DNA of 64,000 nucleotides from Luteococcus peritonei (lineage in GTDB: Bacteria > Actinomycetota > Actinomycetes > Propionibacteriales > Propionibacteriaceae), in contig NZ_BAAAIX010000007.1 of NCBI RefSeq assembly GCF_039526385.1, forward strand, positions 124,001 through 188,000. The letters run 5' to 3'. Positions 48,800-57,602 of the stretch are shown here, in pieces. The notes beneath the pieces were generated by a model. The model made no database searches and was not told the origin of the DNA. It worked only from the letters and a program-made list of their open reading frames with translations. Position 1 is the stretch's first letter; each line of letters begins with the position of its first letter. Made by a program: the position numbers and the translations under genes.

Positions 48800-49966
48800 G
48801 TGAGCACCAAGGACTACCTGGAGAAGGACTACTACAAGATTCTCGGCGTCTCCAAGGACGCCAAGCCCGACGAGATCAAGAAGGCCTTCCGCAAGATCGC
48901 GCGGGAGAACCACCCCGACCAGCACCCCGGCGACGCCGCCGCCGAGAAGCGCTTCAAGGAGGCCTCCGAGGCCAACTCGGTGCTCTCCGACACCAAGAAG
49001 CGCAAGGAGTACGACGAGGCGCGCAGCTTCCTCGGGGGTGGCGGCTTTCGCTTCCCGCGTGGTGGCCAGGCGCCCGGCGGGGCCGGACCCTCCGTCGAGG
49101 ACCTGTTCCGCAATGCCCAGGCCGACGGTGGGCTGGGCGACATCTTCGGCAACCTGTTCGGCCAGGCCGGTGCGGGCGGTGCCCGGCGCGGCGGCGGCCG
49201 GGTGCAGCGTCGCGGCGCCGACGTGGAGGGCGAGGTCTCGATCGGCTTCACCGAGGCCTTCGAGGGCACCACGGTCACCATGCAGATGGTCTCCGAGGCC
49301 GCCTGCGAGGCCTGCCGCGGCACCGGCGCGAAGGCCGGCACCGTCCCCGAAGTCTGCCTCACCTGCCAAGGCTCCGGCATGACCGCCTCCACCAGCGGCG
49401 GCGTCTTCTCGCTCAACGAGACCTGCCCCGACTGCAAGGGCCGCGGGCTGGTGGTCAAGGATCCCTGCGCCGTGTGCAACGGCTCGGGCCGCGCCAAGTC
49501 CACCCGCAGCATGCAGGTGCGCATCCCCGCCGGCGTCACCGACGGCCAGCGGATCCGGATCAAGGGCAAGGGCTCCCCGGGCGAGAACGGGGGAGAGGCC
49601 GGCGACCTGTACGTGCTGGTGCACGTGCGGCCGCATCGCATCTTCGGCCGCAAGGAGGACAACCTCACCCTCACCGCCCCGGTCAGCTTCACCGAGGCTG
49701 CGCTGGGCGCCGAGATCGAGGTGCCCACCCTGAGCGGCTCGCGGGTCACGCTGCGCATCCCCGCCGGCACCCCCAACGGCCGCACCTTCCGGGTGCGTGG
49801 CAAGGGCGTCCAGCGCAAGAACGGCAGCAGCGGTGACCTGCTGGTGACCGTCGAGGTGCAGGTGCCCGAGGAACTGGACGAGAAGGCCAGGCAGGCCCTG
49901 ACCGACTACGCGGCCGCCGCCGGGTCGACGAACCCGAGGGCGGGGCTGTTCGGGAGCCTCTCATGA
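48800..49966 (+). CDS. dnaJ: Chaperone protein DnaJ
   Basis: This 388-residue type I Hsp40 starts with a J domain (DYYKILGVSKDAKPDEIKKAFRKIARENHPDQHP with the HPD triad). A Gly-rich linker follows (LGGGGFRFPRGGQAPGG). The zinc domain has four CxxCxGxG repeats (CEACRGTG, CLTCQGSG, CPDCKGRG, CAVCNGSG), and the C-terminal beta domains contain IRIKGKGSPGENGGEAGDLYV. It delivers substrates to DnaK and stimulates its ATPase. The start is a GTG. Its stop overlaps the hspR ATG by four bases, so regulator and chaperone are translationally coupled. Confidence 0.97.
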   Translation: MSTKDYLEKDYYKILGVSKDAKPDEIKKAFRKIARENHPDQHPGDAAAEKRFKEASEANSVLSDTKKRKEYDEARSFLGGGGFRFPRGGQAPGGAGPSVEDLFRNAQADGGLGDIFGNLFGQAGAGGARRGGGRVQRRGADVEGEVSIGFTEAFEGTTVTMQMVSEAACEACRGTGAKAGTVPEVCLTCQGSGMTASTSGGVFSLNETCPDCKGRGLVVKDPCAVCNGSGRAKSTRSMQVRIPAGVTDGQRIRIKGKGSPGENGGEAGDLYVLVHVRPHRIFGRKEDNLTLTAPVSFTEAALGAEIEVPTLSGSRVTLRIPAGTPNGRTFRVRGKGVQRKNGSSGDLLVTVEVQVPEELDEKARQALTDYAAAAGSTNPRAGLFGSLS

Positions 49967-50382
49967 GTGCCAACTACCCGCAGCTGGTGGACCGCGACGC
50001 GCCGATCTTCACGATCAGCGTCGCGGCCAACCTGGCGGGGATGCACGCCCAGACCCTGCGTTCCTACGATCGGATGGGCCTGGTGGTGCCGCGTCGCACC
50101 CGTGGCCGCGGCCGTCGCTACTCACCGCGTGACGTGGCCAGGCTGCGGCTGATCCAGCACCTCTCCCAGGAGGAGGGGATCAACCTCAACGGGATCCGCC
50201 GGATCCTGGAGCTGGAGGGCGAGGCGGAGCGGATGCGCGCCGAGCTCTCCGAGGCCCGGCGCCAGCTCGCCGAGGCCCATGCGGTGCGCAGTGCGGCGCC
50301 CCGGGTCTTCACCGCCGAGGCCACCGGCGCGGTGCACCTGGGTCGGCAGCCGCGACGTCAGCTCGCCCTGCCAGGCCGCTGA
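49963..50382 (+). CDS. hspR: Heat-shock repressor HspR (MerR family)
   Basis: This 139-residue MerR-type protein has a winged helix: IFTISVAANLAGMHAQTLRSYDRMGLVVPRRTRGRGRRYSPRDVARLRLIQHLSQEEGINLNGIRRILELE (about residues 11-82). A coiled-coil dimerisation helix (EGEAERMRAELSEARRQLAEA) and a basic tail follow. The NLAGMHAQTLRSYDRMGLV stretch is the HspR hallmark. In Streptomyces HspR represses its own dnaK operon with DnaK as co-repressor; the three HAIR sites ahead of dnaK fit this loop. The ATG overlaps the dnaJ stop (ATGA). Confidence 0.95.
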   Translation: MSANYPQLVDRDAPIFTISVAANLAGMHAQTLRSYDRMGLVVPRRTRGRGRRYSPRDVARLRLIQHLSQEEGINLNGIRRILELEGEAERMRAELSEARRQLAEAHAVRSAAPRVFTAEATGAVHLGRQPRRQLALPGR

Positions 50383-50405
50383 GCTCGCTGGACGCCGGTA
50401 CGGCC

Positions 50406-50600
50406 TCAGGCCTCCCGCTCGCGCGAGACCTGCCAACGGCCCACCTTGGTGTAGCTGGAGTCGTAGACGTTCATGCCCGCCCCGTCGCTGAGCTCGACGT
50501 CCTTGAGGGCACCGGCCCAGTAGCGCAGCACGCGGCCGACCTCGGCCACCTGGTCGCCCTCGGGCATCTTGTCCAGGTCGATGGTCAGGGTGAACTTCAT
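50406..50600 (-). CDS. Small conserved-looking cytoplasmic protein
   Basis: The 64-residue protein reads MKFTLTIDLDKMPEGDQVAE, VGRVLRYWAGALKDVELSDG and AGMNVYDSSYTKVGRWQVSR. AAGGAAG lies 5 bases before the ATG at 50600. The pattern (short strand, helix with RxLRYWA, then strands) resembles small proteins of unknown role found in many actinobacteria next to unrelated genes. Size and ribosome site favour a real gene. It is convergent with hspR and divergent from the sugar-porter gene. Confidence 0.72.
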   Translation of the reverse strand: MKFTLTIDLDKMPEGDQVAEVGRVLRYWAGALKDVELSDGAGMNVYDSSYTKVGRWQVSREREA

Positions 50601-50791
50601 GGTCTTCCTTCCACGCGGATGGCTCGAATGCTGCTCGCCCCATCTTTCCAGCTGGTGACGCCCAGATGTCCGTTTGGAAGCGACAAATGTCACCGGATGG
50701 GGGAAACGGGCACCACAGCCCACGCACTTGGCGGATTTTGCCTGCCGAAAGTCAGTACTACGGCGTGTCGCGCGACTCTAGCGTGAGGGAC

Positions 50792-52168
50792 ATGAAACCC
50801 CTCGTGATCCGCAGCGCGATCGTCGCCTCCCTGGGCGGCTTGATCTTCGGCTTCGACACCGCCGTCATCTCGGGCACCACCGATGCCCTGAAGAGCTACT
50901 TCTCGCTCACCTCCGCCGAGTTGGGCACCGTCGTGGGCGTCGCCCTGCTGGGCACCATCCTCGGCGCCATGACCGCCGGACAGCCCGCCGACAAGTACGG
51001 CCGCAAGAAGGTCCTGTTCGTCATCGGCATCCTCTACATCCTCGGCGCCCTGGGCTCCGCCTTCGCCCACGACGTCTGGGTGCTCAGCCTGTTCCGCTTC
51101 CTGGGCGGCATCGGCGTGGGTGCCGCGAGCGTCTGCGCGCCCATCTACACCGCCGAGATCGCTCCCGCAAAGGTGCGTGGTCGCCTGGTCGGCCTGGTGC
51201 AGTTCAACATCGTGCTCGGCATCCTGCTGGCCTACCTGTCCAACTACCTGGTCCGGCTGCTGGTCAACGACCCGATGGTGGACTGGCGCTGGATGTTCGG
51301 CGTGATGGCGGTTCCCGCGGCCATCTTCCTGGCGCTGCTCTTCACCGTCCCCGAGACACCTCGTTGGCTGATCTCCCACGGCCGCGAGGCCGAGGGCCGC
51401 GAGGTCGTCGGCAAGCTGACCATGAGCCGCGACGAGGCGGACCTGCAGATCCGTGAGATCGACGAGTCCCTGGCCGAGGCCGAGCGCAACAACGACCAGG
51501 AGGCCAAGTTCTTCACCCGCGGCAACCGCAAGGTGATCCTGCTCGCCTTCACCATCGCCATGTTCAACCAGATGTCCGGCATCAATGCCATCCTCTACTA
51601 CGCGCCCGCCGTGATGCAGAAGGCCGGGGCCAGCGCGAACGCCGCCTACCTGATGAGCGTCGCCGTCGGCTTCATGAACCTGGTGGCCACCATGACCGCG
51701 CTCACCGTGATCGACAAGATGGGTCGGCGCAAGCTGATGCTGATCGGCTCCATCGGCTACCTGATCAGCCTGGGCTTCCTGGCCGGCGTGATGTTCTACT
51801 ACGAGAACGCGAAGAACGGCGCCTTCACCAGCACCTCCTCGATCCTGGTCCTGGTGGGCCTGCTGGGCTTCATCGCGGCCCACGCCTTCGGTCAGGGCTC
51901 GGTGATCTGGGTCTTCATCTCCGAGATCTTCCCCAACCGCATCCGTGGCCGGGGCCAGTCGCTGGGCTCGCTGACCCATTGGGTCTTCGCCTGGCTGACC
52001 TCCACCCTCTTCCCGCCGATCATCGACGCCCTGGGTGGCGGCGTGGCCTTCTCCATCTTCCTGGTCTTCATGATCGGTCAGCTCCTCTGGGTGCTCAAGG
52101 TGATGCCCGAGACCAAGGGCGTGCCGCTGGAGGAGATGGAGGCCCGGCTCGGCCTCAGCAAGGCCTGA
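50792..52168 (+). CDS. Sugar porter (MFS, sugar/proton symporter family)
   Basis: The 458-residue, twelve-helix protein has sugar porter signatures: ASLGGLIFGFDTAVISGT in helix 1, GQPADKYGRKKVLFVIG after helix 2, and FRFLGGIGVGAASVCAPIYTAEIAPAKVRGRLVGLVQFNIVLGILLAY. The PETPRWLISHGR motif ends the first half. In the second half FNQMSGINAILYYAPAVM and FISEIFPNRIRGRGQSLG are followed by the closing PETKGVPLEEMEARL. It resembles XylE/GlcP-type proton symporters. The PfkB kinase follows 90 bases on, so it probably feeds that enzyme. GAGGGAC precedes the ATG. A strong hairpin follows the gene. Confidence 0.95.
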   Translation: MKPLVIRSAIVASLGGLIFGFDTAVISGTTDALKSYFSLTSAELGTVVGVALLGTILGAMTAGQPADKYGRKKVLFVIGILYILGALGSAFAHDVWVLSLFRFLGGIGVGAASVCAPIYTAEIAPAKVRGRLVGLVQFNIVLGILLAYLSNYLVRLLVNDPMVDWRWMFGVMAVPAAIFLALLFTVPETPRWLISHGREAEGREVVGKLTMSRDEADLQIREIDESLAEAERNNDQEAKFFTRGNRKVILLAFTIAMFNQMSGINAILYYAPAVMQKAGASANAAYLMSVAVGFMNLVATMTALTVIDKMGRRKLMLIGSIGYLISLGFLAGVMFYYENAKNGAFTSTSSILVLVGLLGFIAAHAFGQGSVIWVFISEIFPNRIRGRGQSLGSLTHWVFAWLTSTLFPPIIDALGGGVAFSIFLVFMIGQLLWVLKVMPETKGVPLEEMEARLGLSKA

Positions 52169-52178
52169 TCGCATCGTG

Positions 52179-52206
52179 GTGGGCCGGCGTCACCCCGCCG
52201 GCCCAC
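52179..52206 (+). terminator. Hairpin after the sugar porter gene
   Basis: GTGGGCCGGC (52179-52188) and its exact complement (52197-52206), 8-base loop, 10 bases past the stop. It may end or attenuate the transcript before the PfkB gene. Confidence 0.65.
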
Positions 52207-52258
52207 GCACCGCACCACCCCTGTCCACCCCTTGCCCACCAGTGGAAGAATCACCACC

Positions 52259-53230
52259 ATGAACAGCGAAGTTCGCACCCAGCAGTCCGGTGTCCTGTGC
52301 CTCGGCGAGGCCCTCGTCGACGTCGTCATGCGTGACGGCAAGTCCTCCGAGCACGTCGGCGGCAGTCCGCTCAACGTCGCCTGCGTGATGAGCCAGCTCG
52401 GCCACGACGCCACGATCGGCGCCTGGTGGGGCCAGGACGAGCGCGGCGCCGCCATCGAGAAGCAGGCCGCCGACAACGGCGTCCACGTCGCGGCCGGCTC
52501 CGACGGTGCCGAGCGCACCTCGGTGGCCTTCGCCCAGCTGGACGCCGAGGGCCGCGCCACCTATGACTTCGACCTGCTCTGGTCGCTGCCGGAGCTGGAC
52601 GGGCTGGACCGGATCCAGCACCTGCACACCGGCTCCATCGCCGCCACCCTCGAGCCGGGCGGCAGCAAGGTGGTGGAGGCCGTCGAGCAGGCCCGCGGCA
52701 GCGCCACCATCAGCTATGACCCCAACATCCGTCCCTCGCTCATGGAGAGCCCGGACAGGGTGATGGCCCGGGTGGAGCAGCTGGTGGCCCTCAGCGACGT
52801 GGTCAAGGTCTCGGACGAGGACCTGGAGTGGCTCTTCCCCGGCACGCCGGTGGAGGACATCATGCGTCGCTGGTCCACCATGGGCCCCGCCCTGGTGGTG
52901 GTGACCCGCGGCCCGTGGGGCGCCTACGCCCGGCTGGCCAACAACCGCGACATGCTGGTCATCGACCAGATGAGCGTGAAGCTCGCCGACACCGTCGGTG
53001 CCGGTGACTCCTTCATGGGCGGCCTGCTCTCCGGACTGCTCGACGCGGGCCTGCTGGGCAGCCGCGAGGCCGCCGGGCACCTGGCGGTCGCGGGCTGGAA
53101 CGAGGTGCAGCCCGCCCTGCACCGTGCAGTGATCACCTCCGGACTCACGGTCAGCCGTGCCGGGGCGCACGCGCCGACGCGGGAGGAGATCGCCGAGGCG
53201 ATCCTCCAGGACCCCTCGCTGGGGGACTGA
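52259..53230 (+). CDS. PfkB-family sugar kinase (fructokinase-like)
   Basis: This 323-residue kinase of the ribokinase fold has GVLCLGEALVDVVMR at the N-terminus, then SEHVGGSPLNVACVMSQLGHDATIGAWWGQDERG (PfkB signature 1, about residues 32-65). ISYDPNIRPSLM follows in the middle, and KLADTVGAGDSFMGGLLSGLLD at about residues 240-262 holds the catalytic Asp of the anion-hole motif (signature 2). This resembles bacterial fructokinases that make fructose 6-phosphate. Position after a sugar porter and before a GH3 glycosidase suggests a sugar-uptake cluster. A hairpin and then an IS element follow. Confidence 0.92.
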   Translation: MNSEVRTQQSGVLCLGEALVDVVMRDGKSSEHVGGSPLNVACVMSQLGHDATIGAWWGQDERGAAIEKQAADNGVHVAAGSDGAERTSVAFAQLDAEGRATYDFDLLWSLPELDGLDRIQHLHTGSIAATLEPGGSKVVEAVEQARGSATISYDPNIRPSLMESPDRVMARVEQLVALSDVVKVSDEDLEWLFPGTPVEDIMRRWSTMGPALVVVTRGPWGAYARLANNRDMLVIDQMSVKLADTVGAGDSFMGGLLSGLLDAGLLGSREAAGHLAVAGWNEVQPALHRAVITSGLTVSRAGAHAPTREEIAEAILQDPSLGD

Positions 53231-53245
53231 CCACGACGTGCCCGT

Positions 53246-53279
53246 GACGGGGTCGCTGCCTGCGGGCGGCGGCCCCGTC
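53246..53279 (+). terminator. Hairpin after the PfkB gene
   Basis: GACGGGG (53246-53252)/CCCCGTC (53273-53279), with an inner GCTGCC/GGCGGC stem. It begins 15 bases after the stop and ends about 50 bases before the IS481-type element. Confidence 0.6.
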
Positions 53280-53335
53280 GCTGCAGCCGAGCACTTCCAC
53301 GATTGGCCTTCCACGCGGTCAGATGCGGCCCTAGG

Positions 53336-54452
53336 TGTTGCGGGTCATGACGTTGTAGACACGGCTGGGGATGCGAAGGGGGCAGGTCTCTCGACAGGAT
53401 GAGTGGTGTCTAAGCCGTCATCACGTTGAGTCAGAAAGACCTGCCCTTGAACACCCACGCTAACGCACCCCTGTCCCTGGAGGGCCGCCGCCGGCTCGTG
53501 GAACGCTGCCAGCACCGCCCGATCGCCCACGTCGCGAAGGAAATGGGCATCTCCCGCGCCTGCGCCTCCAAGTGGGTCAACCGGCACCGCGACCTCGGCG
53601 ACCCAGGCCTGCTGGACGGCTCCAGCGCCCCACACACCAGCCCCACCCGAACCCCCGACAACGTGATCGAGGAAGCGCTGAAGCTGCGCCGGGCCAAGAA
53701 GTGGTCCTCGGCCAAGATCAGCACCGAACTCGCCGAGAAACACCACATCACCGTGTCGACCTCCACGATCCAACGCCACCTACGGCTCCACAACCTGCAC
53801 CGGCGTCGCTTCCTCGACCTCGACGGCGAGCCCGTGCGGGAACCCCAGAAGATCACCGCCCGCTACCCCGGCCACATGATCCACATGGACGTGAAGAGAG
53901 CGGGCAAGATCCCCGACGGCGGCGGCTGGCGCATCCACGGCCGCGACTCCGACCAAGCACGCCAAGCGAACCGCGCGAAGAAGGGCCAGAAGGTGGGTTA
54001 CACCTACTTCCACTCGGCCATCGACGGGTTCAGCAGGCTGGCCTACACCGAAGCCCTGCCCGACGAGAAAGCCACCACCGTGATCGGGTTCTGGGCCCGC
54101 GCCCGCGCCTGGTTCTCGCTCCACGGAATCGGCCGGATCACCCGGCTGGTCACCGACAACGGGCCCTGCTACAAGGCCCACGCCTTCGAACGCTCCATCA
54201 CCGGCCACGTCGCGAAGCACCAGTACATCCGGGCCTACACCCCCCGACACAACGGCAAGGTCGAGCGCTACAACCGGATCCTGGCCGAGGAATTCCTCTA
54301 CGCCCGACCGTTCACCTCAGACGCCCACCGCAGCGCAGCCATCAAGGTCTGGAACGTCCACTACAACTACCATCGGACCCACACCGCCTGCGGGAACCAG
54401 CCACCAGCCACCCGCACCCCAGCCCGCGTCATGAACGTGATGACCTCAAACA
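53336..54452 (+). mobile_element. IS481-family insertion sequence (1117 bp)
   Basis: Left end TGTTGCGGGTCATGACGTT (53336-53354) and right end, read inwards, TGTTTGAGGTCATCACGTT (54452 down to 54434) are imperfect terminal inverted repeats (15 of 19 identical) with the TGT...ACA tips of the IS481 family. Both ends are flanked by CCTAGG (53330-53335 and 54453-54458), a 6-bp target duplication. It fits the NCTAGN target rule known for IS481. It encodes a single DDE transposase and lies 46 bases ahead of the GH3 gene. Confidence 0.92.
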
Positions 54453-54457
54453 CCTAG
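53426..54457 (+). CDS. IS481-family DDE transposase
   Basis: The 343-residue transposase has two N-terminal helix-turn-helix units (LSLEGRRRLVERCQHRPIAHVAKEMGISRACASKWVNRHRDLGDPGLLDGSSAP, then IEEALKLRRAKKWSSAKISTELA). The RNase H-like catalytic core has Asp in IHMDVKRAG (about residue 154), Asp in LVTDNGPCYKAHAF (about 244) and Glu in YTPRHNGKVERYNRILAEE (about 280), giving D-x(35)-E for the last pair. The start is probably the TTG at 53426, with TTG 53444 as the alternative. The coding frame runs past the IS right end: the last codon straddles it and the TAG stop lies in the duplicated target CCTAGG. Confidence 0.92.
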   Translation: MSQKDLPLNTHANAPLSLEGRRRLVERCQHRPIAHVAKEMGISRACASKWVNRHRDLGDPGLLDGSSAPHTSPTRTPDNVIEEALKLRRAKKWSSAKISTELAEKHHITVSTSTIQRHLRLHNLHRRRFLDLDGEPVREPQKITARYPGHMIHMDVKRAGKIPDGGGWRIHGRDSDQARQANRAKKGQKVGYTYFHSAIDGFSRLAYTEALPDEKATTVIGFWARARAWFSLHGIGRITRLVTDNGPCYKAHAFERSITGHVAKHQYIRAYTPRHNGKVERYNRILAEEFLYARPFTSDAHRSAAIKVWNVHYNYHRTHTACGNQPPATRTPARVMNVMTSNT

Positions 54458-54497
54458 GCTGGGGAGCAGTCAGCGACGACACCTCACGGGAGCAGCC

Positions 54498-56741
54498 ATG
54501 GACATCGACAAGCTCATCAACGACCTCACGCTGGAGGAGAAGGCCGGTCTGCTGATCGGCGGCGACTTCTGGCACACCCTCGCGGTGGAACGGCTGGGGA
54601 TCCCCGCGATCATGGTCTCCGACGGTCCGCACGGCATGCGCACCCAGCTCGATGCCGACAATGCCACCAATGTGGGTGGCTCCGAGCCCGCCACCTGTTT
54701 CCCCACGGCATCCAACATCCATGCCGGCTGGGATCCGGAGATCGTGCGCCGGGTAGGAGAGGCAATCGCCGCCGAGGCCGAGGCGCTGGGCGTCGCCGTC
54801 GTGCTGGGCCCGGGCGTCAACATCAAGCGCTCCCCGCTGTGCGGCCGCAACTTCGAGTACGTCTCCGAGGACCCCTACCTGGCCGGTGAGATGGGCCTGG
54901 CCCTCGTCGAGGGCATCCAGAGCCGCAAGGTGGGCACCTCGGTGAAGCACTTCGCCGCCAACTCCCAGGAGACCTTCCGGATCCAGATGAGCTCCGACGT
55001 GGACGAGCGCACCCTGCGCGAGATCTACCTGCCGGCCTTCGAGCGGATCGTCAAGGCCGCCCAGCCGTGGACCATCATGTGCTCCTACAACAAGATCAAC
55101 GGCACCTGGGCCAGCCAGCACCGCTGGCTGCTCACCGACGTGCTGCGCGACGAGTGGGGCTTCGAGGGCCTGGTGGTCTCCGACTGGGGTGCCGTGGCCG
55201 ATCGGGTCGCCGCCGTCCGGGCCGGACTTGATCTTGAGATGCCGCCCGCCAAGGACCACTCGGAGAAGGCCGTGGTGGCCGCGGTGGAGGCCGGTGAGCT
55301 GAGCCTGGCCGAGGTCGATGCCTGCGTGCGGCGGGTGCTGGAACTGGTGGCCAAGGGCGAGCACATCCGCCAGGGCGCCACCAGTGTCGACTTCGACGCC
55401 CACGACGCGCTGGCCCGTGAGGCCGCGGCCCAGGGCTGCGTGCTGCTGGAGAACGACGGGGTGCTGCCGCTGGCCCCCGATGTCCGGATCGGCGTGATCG
55501 GCGAGTTCGCCCGCACCACCCGCTTCCAGGGCGGTGGATCCTCCGAGGTGAACGCCACCAGGGTCACCAGCGCGCTGGACGCCTTCGGTGAGGTCTACGG
55601 CGAGGTGCCCTTCGCTCCGGGCTTCACGCTCGAGGGCGCCGACGAGAAACTGGCGGCCGAGGCCGTCGAGCTGGCGCGCACCGTCGACGTGCCCGTGGTC
55701 TTCATCGGCCTCACGGATGCCGAGGAGTCCGAGGGCTTCGACCGCCCCCACATGGACCTGGCACCTCACCAGGTGCAGCTGGTCAAGGACGTGGCCGCCG
55801 CCAACCCGCGCACCGTCGTGGTGCTGTCCAACGGCTCGGTGGTCACCATGGCCGACTGGAAGGACGCCCCGGCCGCGATCCTGGAGGCCTGGCTGGGTGG
55901 CCAGGCCATCGGCGGCGCCGTGGTGGACGTACTGACCGGCAAGGTCAACCCTGCCGGCCGTCTCAACGAGACCATCCCGCTGCGCGTCGAGGACAACCCC
56001 TCCTGGGGCAACTTCCCCTCCAGCGAGCACCACGCCCGCTACGGCGAGGGCATCTTCGTCGGCTACCGCGGCTACGACCACCGCAAGCTGGAGGTGGCCT
56101 ACCCCTTCGGCTACGGGCTGGGCTACACCAGCTTCGCGTGGAGCGACCTGTCGGTGGAGGTGACCGGTTCGGCGGCTGCCGGGGACCTGGTCGCCACGGT
56201 CAGCCTGCAGGTCACCAACACCGGTGAGCGCGCCGGTGCCGACGTGGTGCAGGTCTACGTCGGTGACCTGGACAGTGTCGCGACTCGCCCGGTGCGCGAG
56301 CTCAAGGGCTTCCGCAAGGTCTTCCTGGAGCCGGGTGCGAGCGAGCGTGTCGAGGTGCAGCTGGACCAGCGGGCCTTCTCCTACTGGTCCGAGACCATGG
56401 GGGACTGGGTGGTCGAGGCCGGCGACTTCCGGATCGAGGCGGCGCGCCATGTCCGCGAGGTGGTGCTGGAGCAGGTGGTCAGCCTCGAGGGTCCCGGCAT
56501 CGTCAGCGAGCTGACCATCGCCTCCAGCGCCGACGAGTGGATCCGCAACGAGCGCGCCATGGAACTGCTGGCCGAGCGATTCCCCACCGAGGACGGCGGC
56601 AAGCTGGTGGGCCTGTTCGCCAACCAGAACCTGATGACGGTGATCGGCAACTTCCCGATGGACCGACTGGTCTTCTTCCCGGGCAGCCCCTTCAGCCACG
56701 CCGACCTGGTCGACGTGGCCCGCAGGGCCTCCGAGGGCTGA
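54498..56741 (+). CDS. GH3 beta-glucosidase/beta-xylosidase-like enzyme
   Basis: This 747-residue cytoplasmic enzyme has the GH3 layout. The first TIM-barrel domain begins INDLTLEEKAGLLIGGDFWHT, then IMVSDGPHGMRTQLD and VAVVLGPGVNIKRSPLCGRNFEYVSEDPYLAGEMG. VGTSVKHFAANSQE holds the conserved Lys-His, and the nucleophile is Asp in EGLVVSDWGAVADR (about residue 230). The second alpha/beta domain has VLLENDGVLPLAP. The C-terminal fibronectin-III-like domain (SLQVTNTGERAGADVVQVYVGD) ends near residue 665, followed by a tail of about 80 residues. It hydrolyses beta-linked glycosides. Only 45 bases separate it from the IS end, so its native promoter was displaced; readthrough or an outward IS promoter would be needed. 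Confidence 0.94.
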   Translation: MDIDKLINDLTLEEKAGLLIGGDFWHTLAVERLGIPAIMVSDGPHGMRTQLDADNATNVGGSEPATCFPTASNIHAGWDPEIVRRVGEAIAAEAEALGVAVVLGPGVNIKRSPLCGRNFEYVSEDPYLAGEMGLALVEGIQSRKVGTSVKHFAANSQETFRIQMSSDVDERTLREIYLPAFERIVKAAQPWTIMCSYNKINGTWASQHRWLLTDVLRDEWGFEGLVVSDWGAVADRVAAVRAGLDLEMPPAKDHSEKAVVAAVEAGELSLAEVDACVRRVLELVAKGEHIRQGATSVDFDAHDALAREAAAQGCVLLENDGVLPLAPDVRIGVIGEFARTTRFQGGGSSEVNATRVTSALDAFGEVYGEVPFAPGFTLEGADEKLAAEAVELARTVDVPVVFIGLTDAEESEGFDRPHMDLAPHQVQLVKDVAAANPRTVVVLSNGSVVTMADWKDAPAAILEAWLGGQAIGGAVVDVLTGKVNPAGRLNETIPLRVEDNPSWGNFPSSEHHARYGEGIFVGYRGYDHRKLEVAYPFGYGLGYTSFAWSDLSVEVTGSAAAGDLVATVSLQVTNTGERAGADVVQVYVGDLDSVATRPVRELKGFRKVFLEPGASERVEVQLDQRAFSYWSETMGDWVVEAGDFRIEAARHVREVVLEQVVSLEGPGIVSELTIASSADEWIRNERAMELLAERFPTEDGGKLVGLFANQNLMTVIGNFPMDRLVFFPGSPFSHADLVDVARRASEG

Positions 56742-56748
56742 GACCGAC

Positions 56749-56788
56749 GAAGGCCCCGCCCCCTGCTGTCGAGGAGGGCGGGGCCTTC
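56749..56788. terminator. Bidirectional terminator between GH3 and NarL-type regulator genes
   Basis: GAAGGCCCCGCCC (56749-56761) pairs exactly with GGGCGGGGCCTTC (56776-56788) across a 14-base loop, in the gap between convergent genes. Confidence 0.85.
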
Positions 56789-56802
56789 GGCAGGTCCGGG
56801 CC

Positions 56803-57573
56803 TCAGCCCTCGTGGTCGCTGATCGGGGGCAGCTGGCGCGGGTCCACCAGGCCCACCTGGATGGCGCGCACCAGGATCTGGGTGCGGGAGCGCACCGAGA
56901 GCTTCTCGCCGATGTTGCTCAGGTACTGCTTCACCGAGCCCTCCGAGAGGTACATCCGGGCACCGATCTCGGCATTGGACAGCCCGTGGGCCAGCCACTG
57001 CAGCAGCTCCTGCTCGCGCGGGGTGACCTGCAGGGCGGCGCTGGGGGCATGGTCCACCGGTCCGCTGCCGATGGTGCGCACCAGCTCGCGGCGCACGCTG
57101 GGGGAGAGCGGCATGTCGCCCGCGATGGCGGCCTCCATGGCGCCCAGCACGGCCTTGGCGCCGGCGTGCTTGAGCAGGTAGCCGGCGGCCCCGGCGCGCA
57201 GCATCGGGACGATGAAGTCGCGACTGCCGAAGGTGGTCAGCGCCACCACGCAGGCGTCCGGCCAGCGGCGGGTGATTTCGGTGGTGGCGGCGATGCCGTC
57301 CATCACCGGCATCCGCAGGTCCATCAGCACCACGTCGGGCCGCAGCCGTTCATAGGCCTCGACGCCGACGCGACCATTGGTGGCCTCCCCGACGAGGTGG
57401 AAACGGCCTTGTCGGCCCAGGAAGGCGCGAAAGGACTCGCGGACCAGTTCCTCGTCGTCGACCAGCAGCACGCTGCGGACGTCGTCGTCCAGCAGCGGCT
57501 CGCCGTGCTGCATCGCCCGGGGTGCCGGCCGCGCCCGGCCCCGGGGTGAGGTGGGGGTGAATTCCTGTGCCAC
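56803..57573 (-). CDS. NarL/LuxR-type response regulator
   Basis: The 256-residue protein has a disordered start (SPRGRARPAPRAMQHGEP). The receiver domain shows VRSVLLVDDEELVRESFRAFLG, phospho-acceptor Asp in DVVLMDLRMPVMDG (about residue 85), and Thr in VVALTTFG. A C-terminal LuxR HTH (LTPREQELLQWLAHGLSNAEIGARMYLSEGSVKQYLSNIGEKLSVRSRTQILVRAIQVGL, about 185-245) follows. It is divergent from the small secreted-protein gene and the HisKA_3 kinase, its likely partner. The start is a GTG at 57573 with AGGAT upstream; an internal ATG at 57513 is possible. Confidence 0.93.
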   Translation of the reverse strand: MAQEFTPTSPRGRARPAPRAMQHGEPLLDDDVRSVLLVDDEELVRESFRAFLGRQGRFHLVGEATNGRVGVEAYERLRPDVVLMDLRMPVMDGIAATTEITRRWPDACVVALTTFGSRDFIVPMLRAGAAGYLLKHAGAKAVLGAMEAAIAGDMPLSPSVRRELVRTIGSGPVDHAPSAALQVTPREQELLQWLAHGLSNAEIGARMYLSEGSVKQYLSNIGEKLSVRSRTQILVRAIQVGLVDPRQLPPISDHEG

Positions 57574-57602
57574 AGCACGATCCTAGGCCCTGTCGGATGG
57601 GA

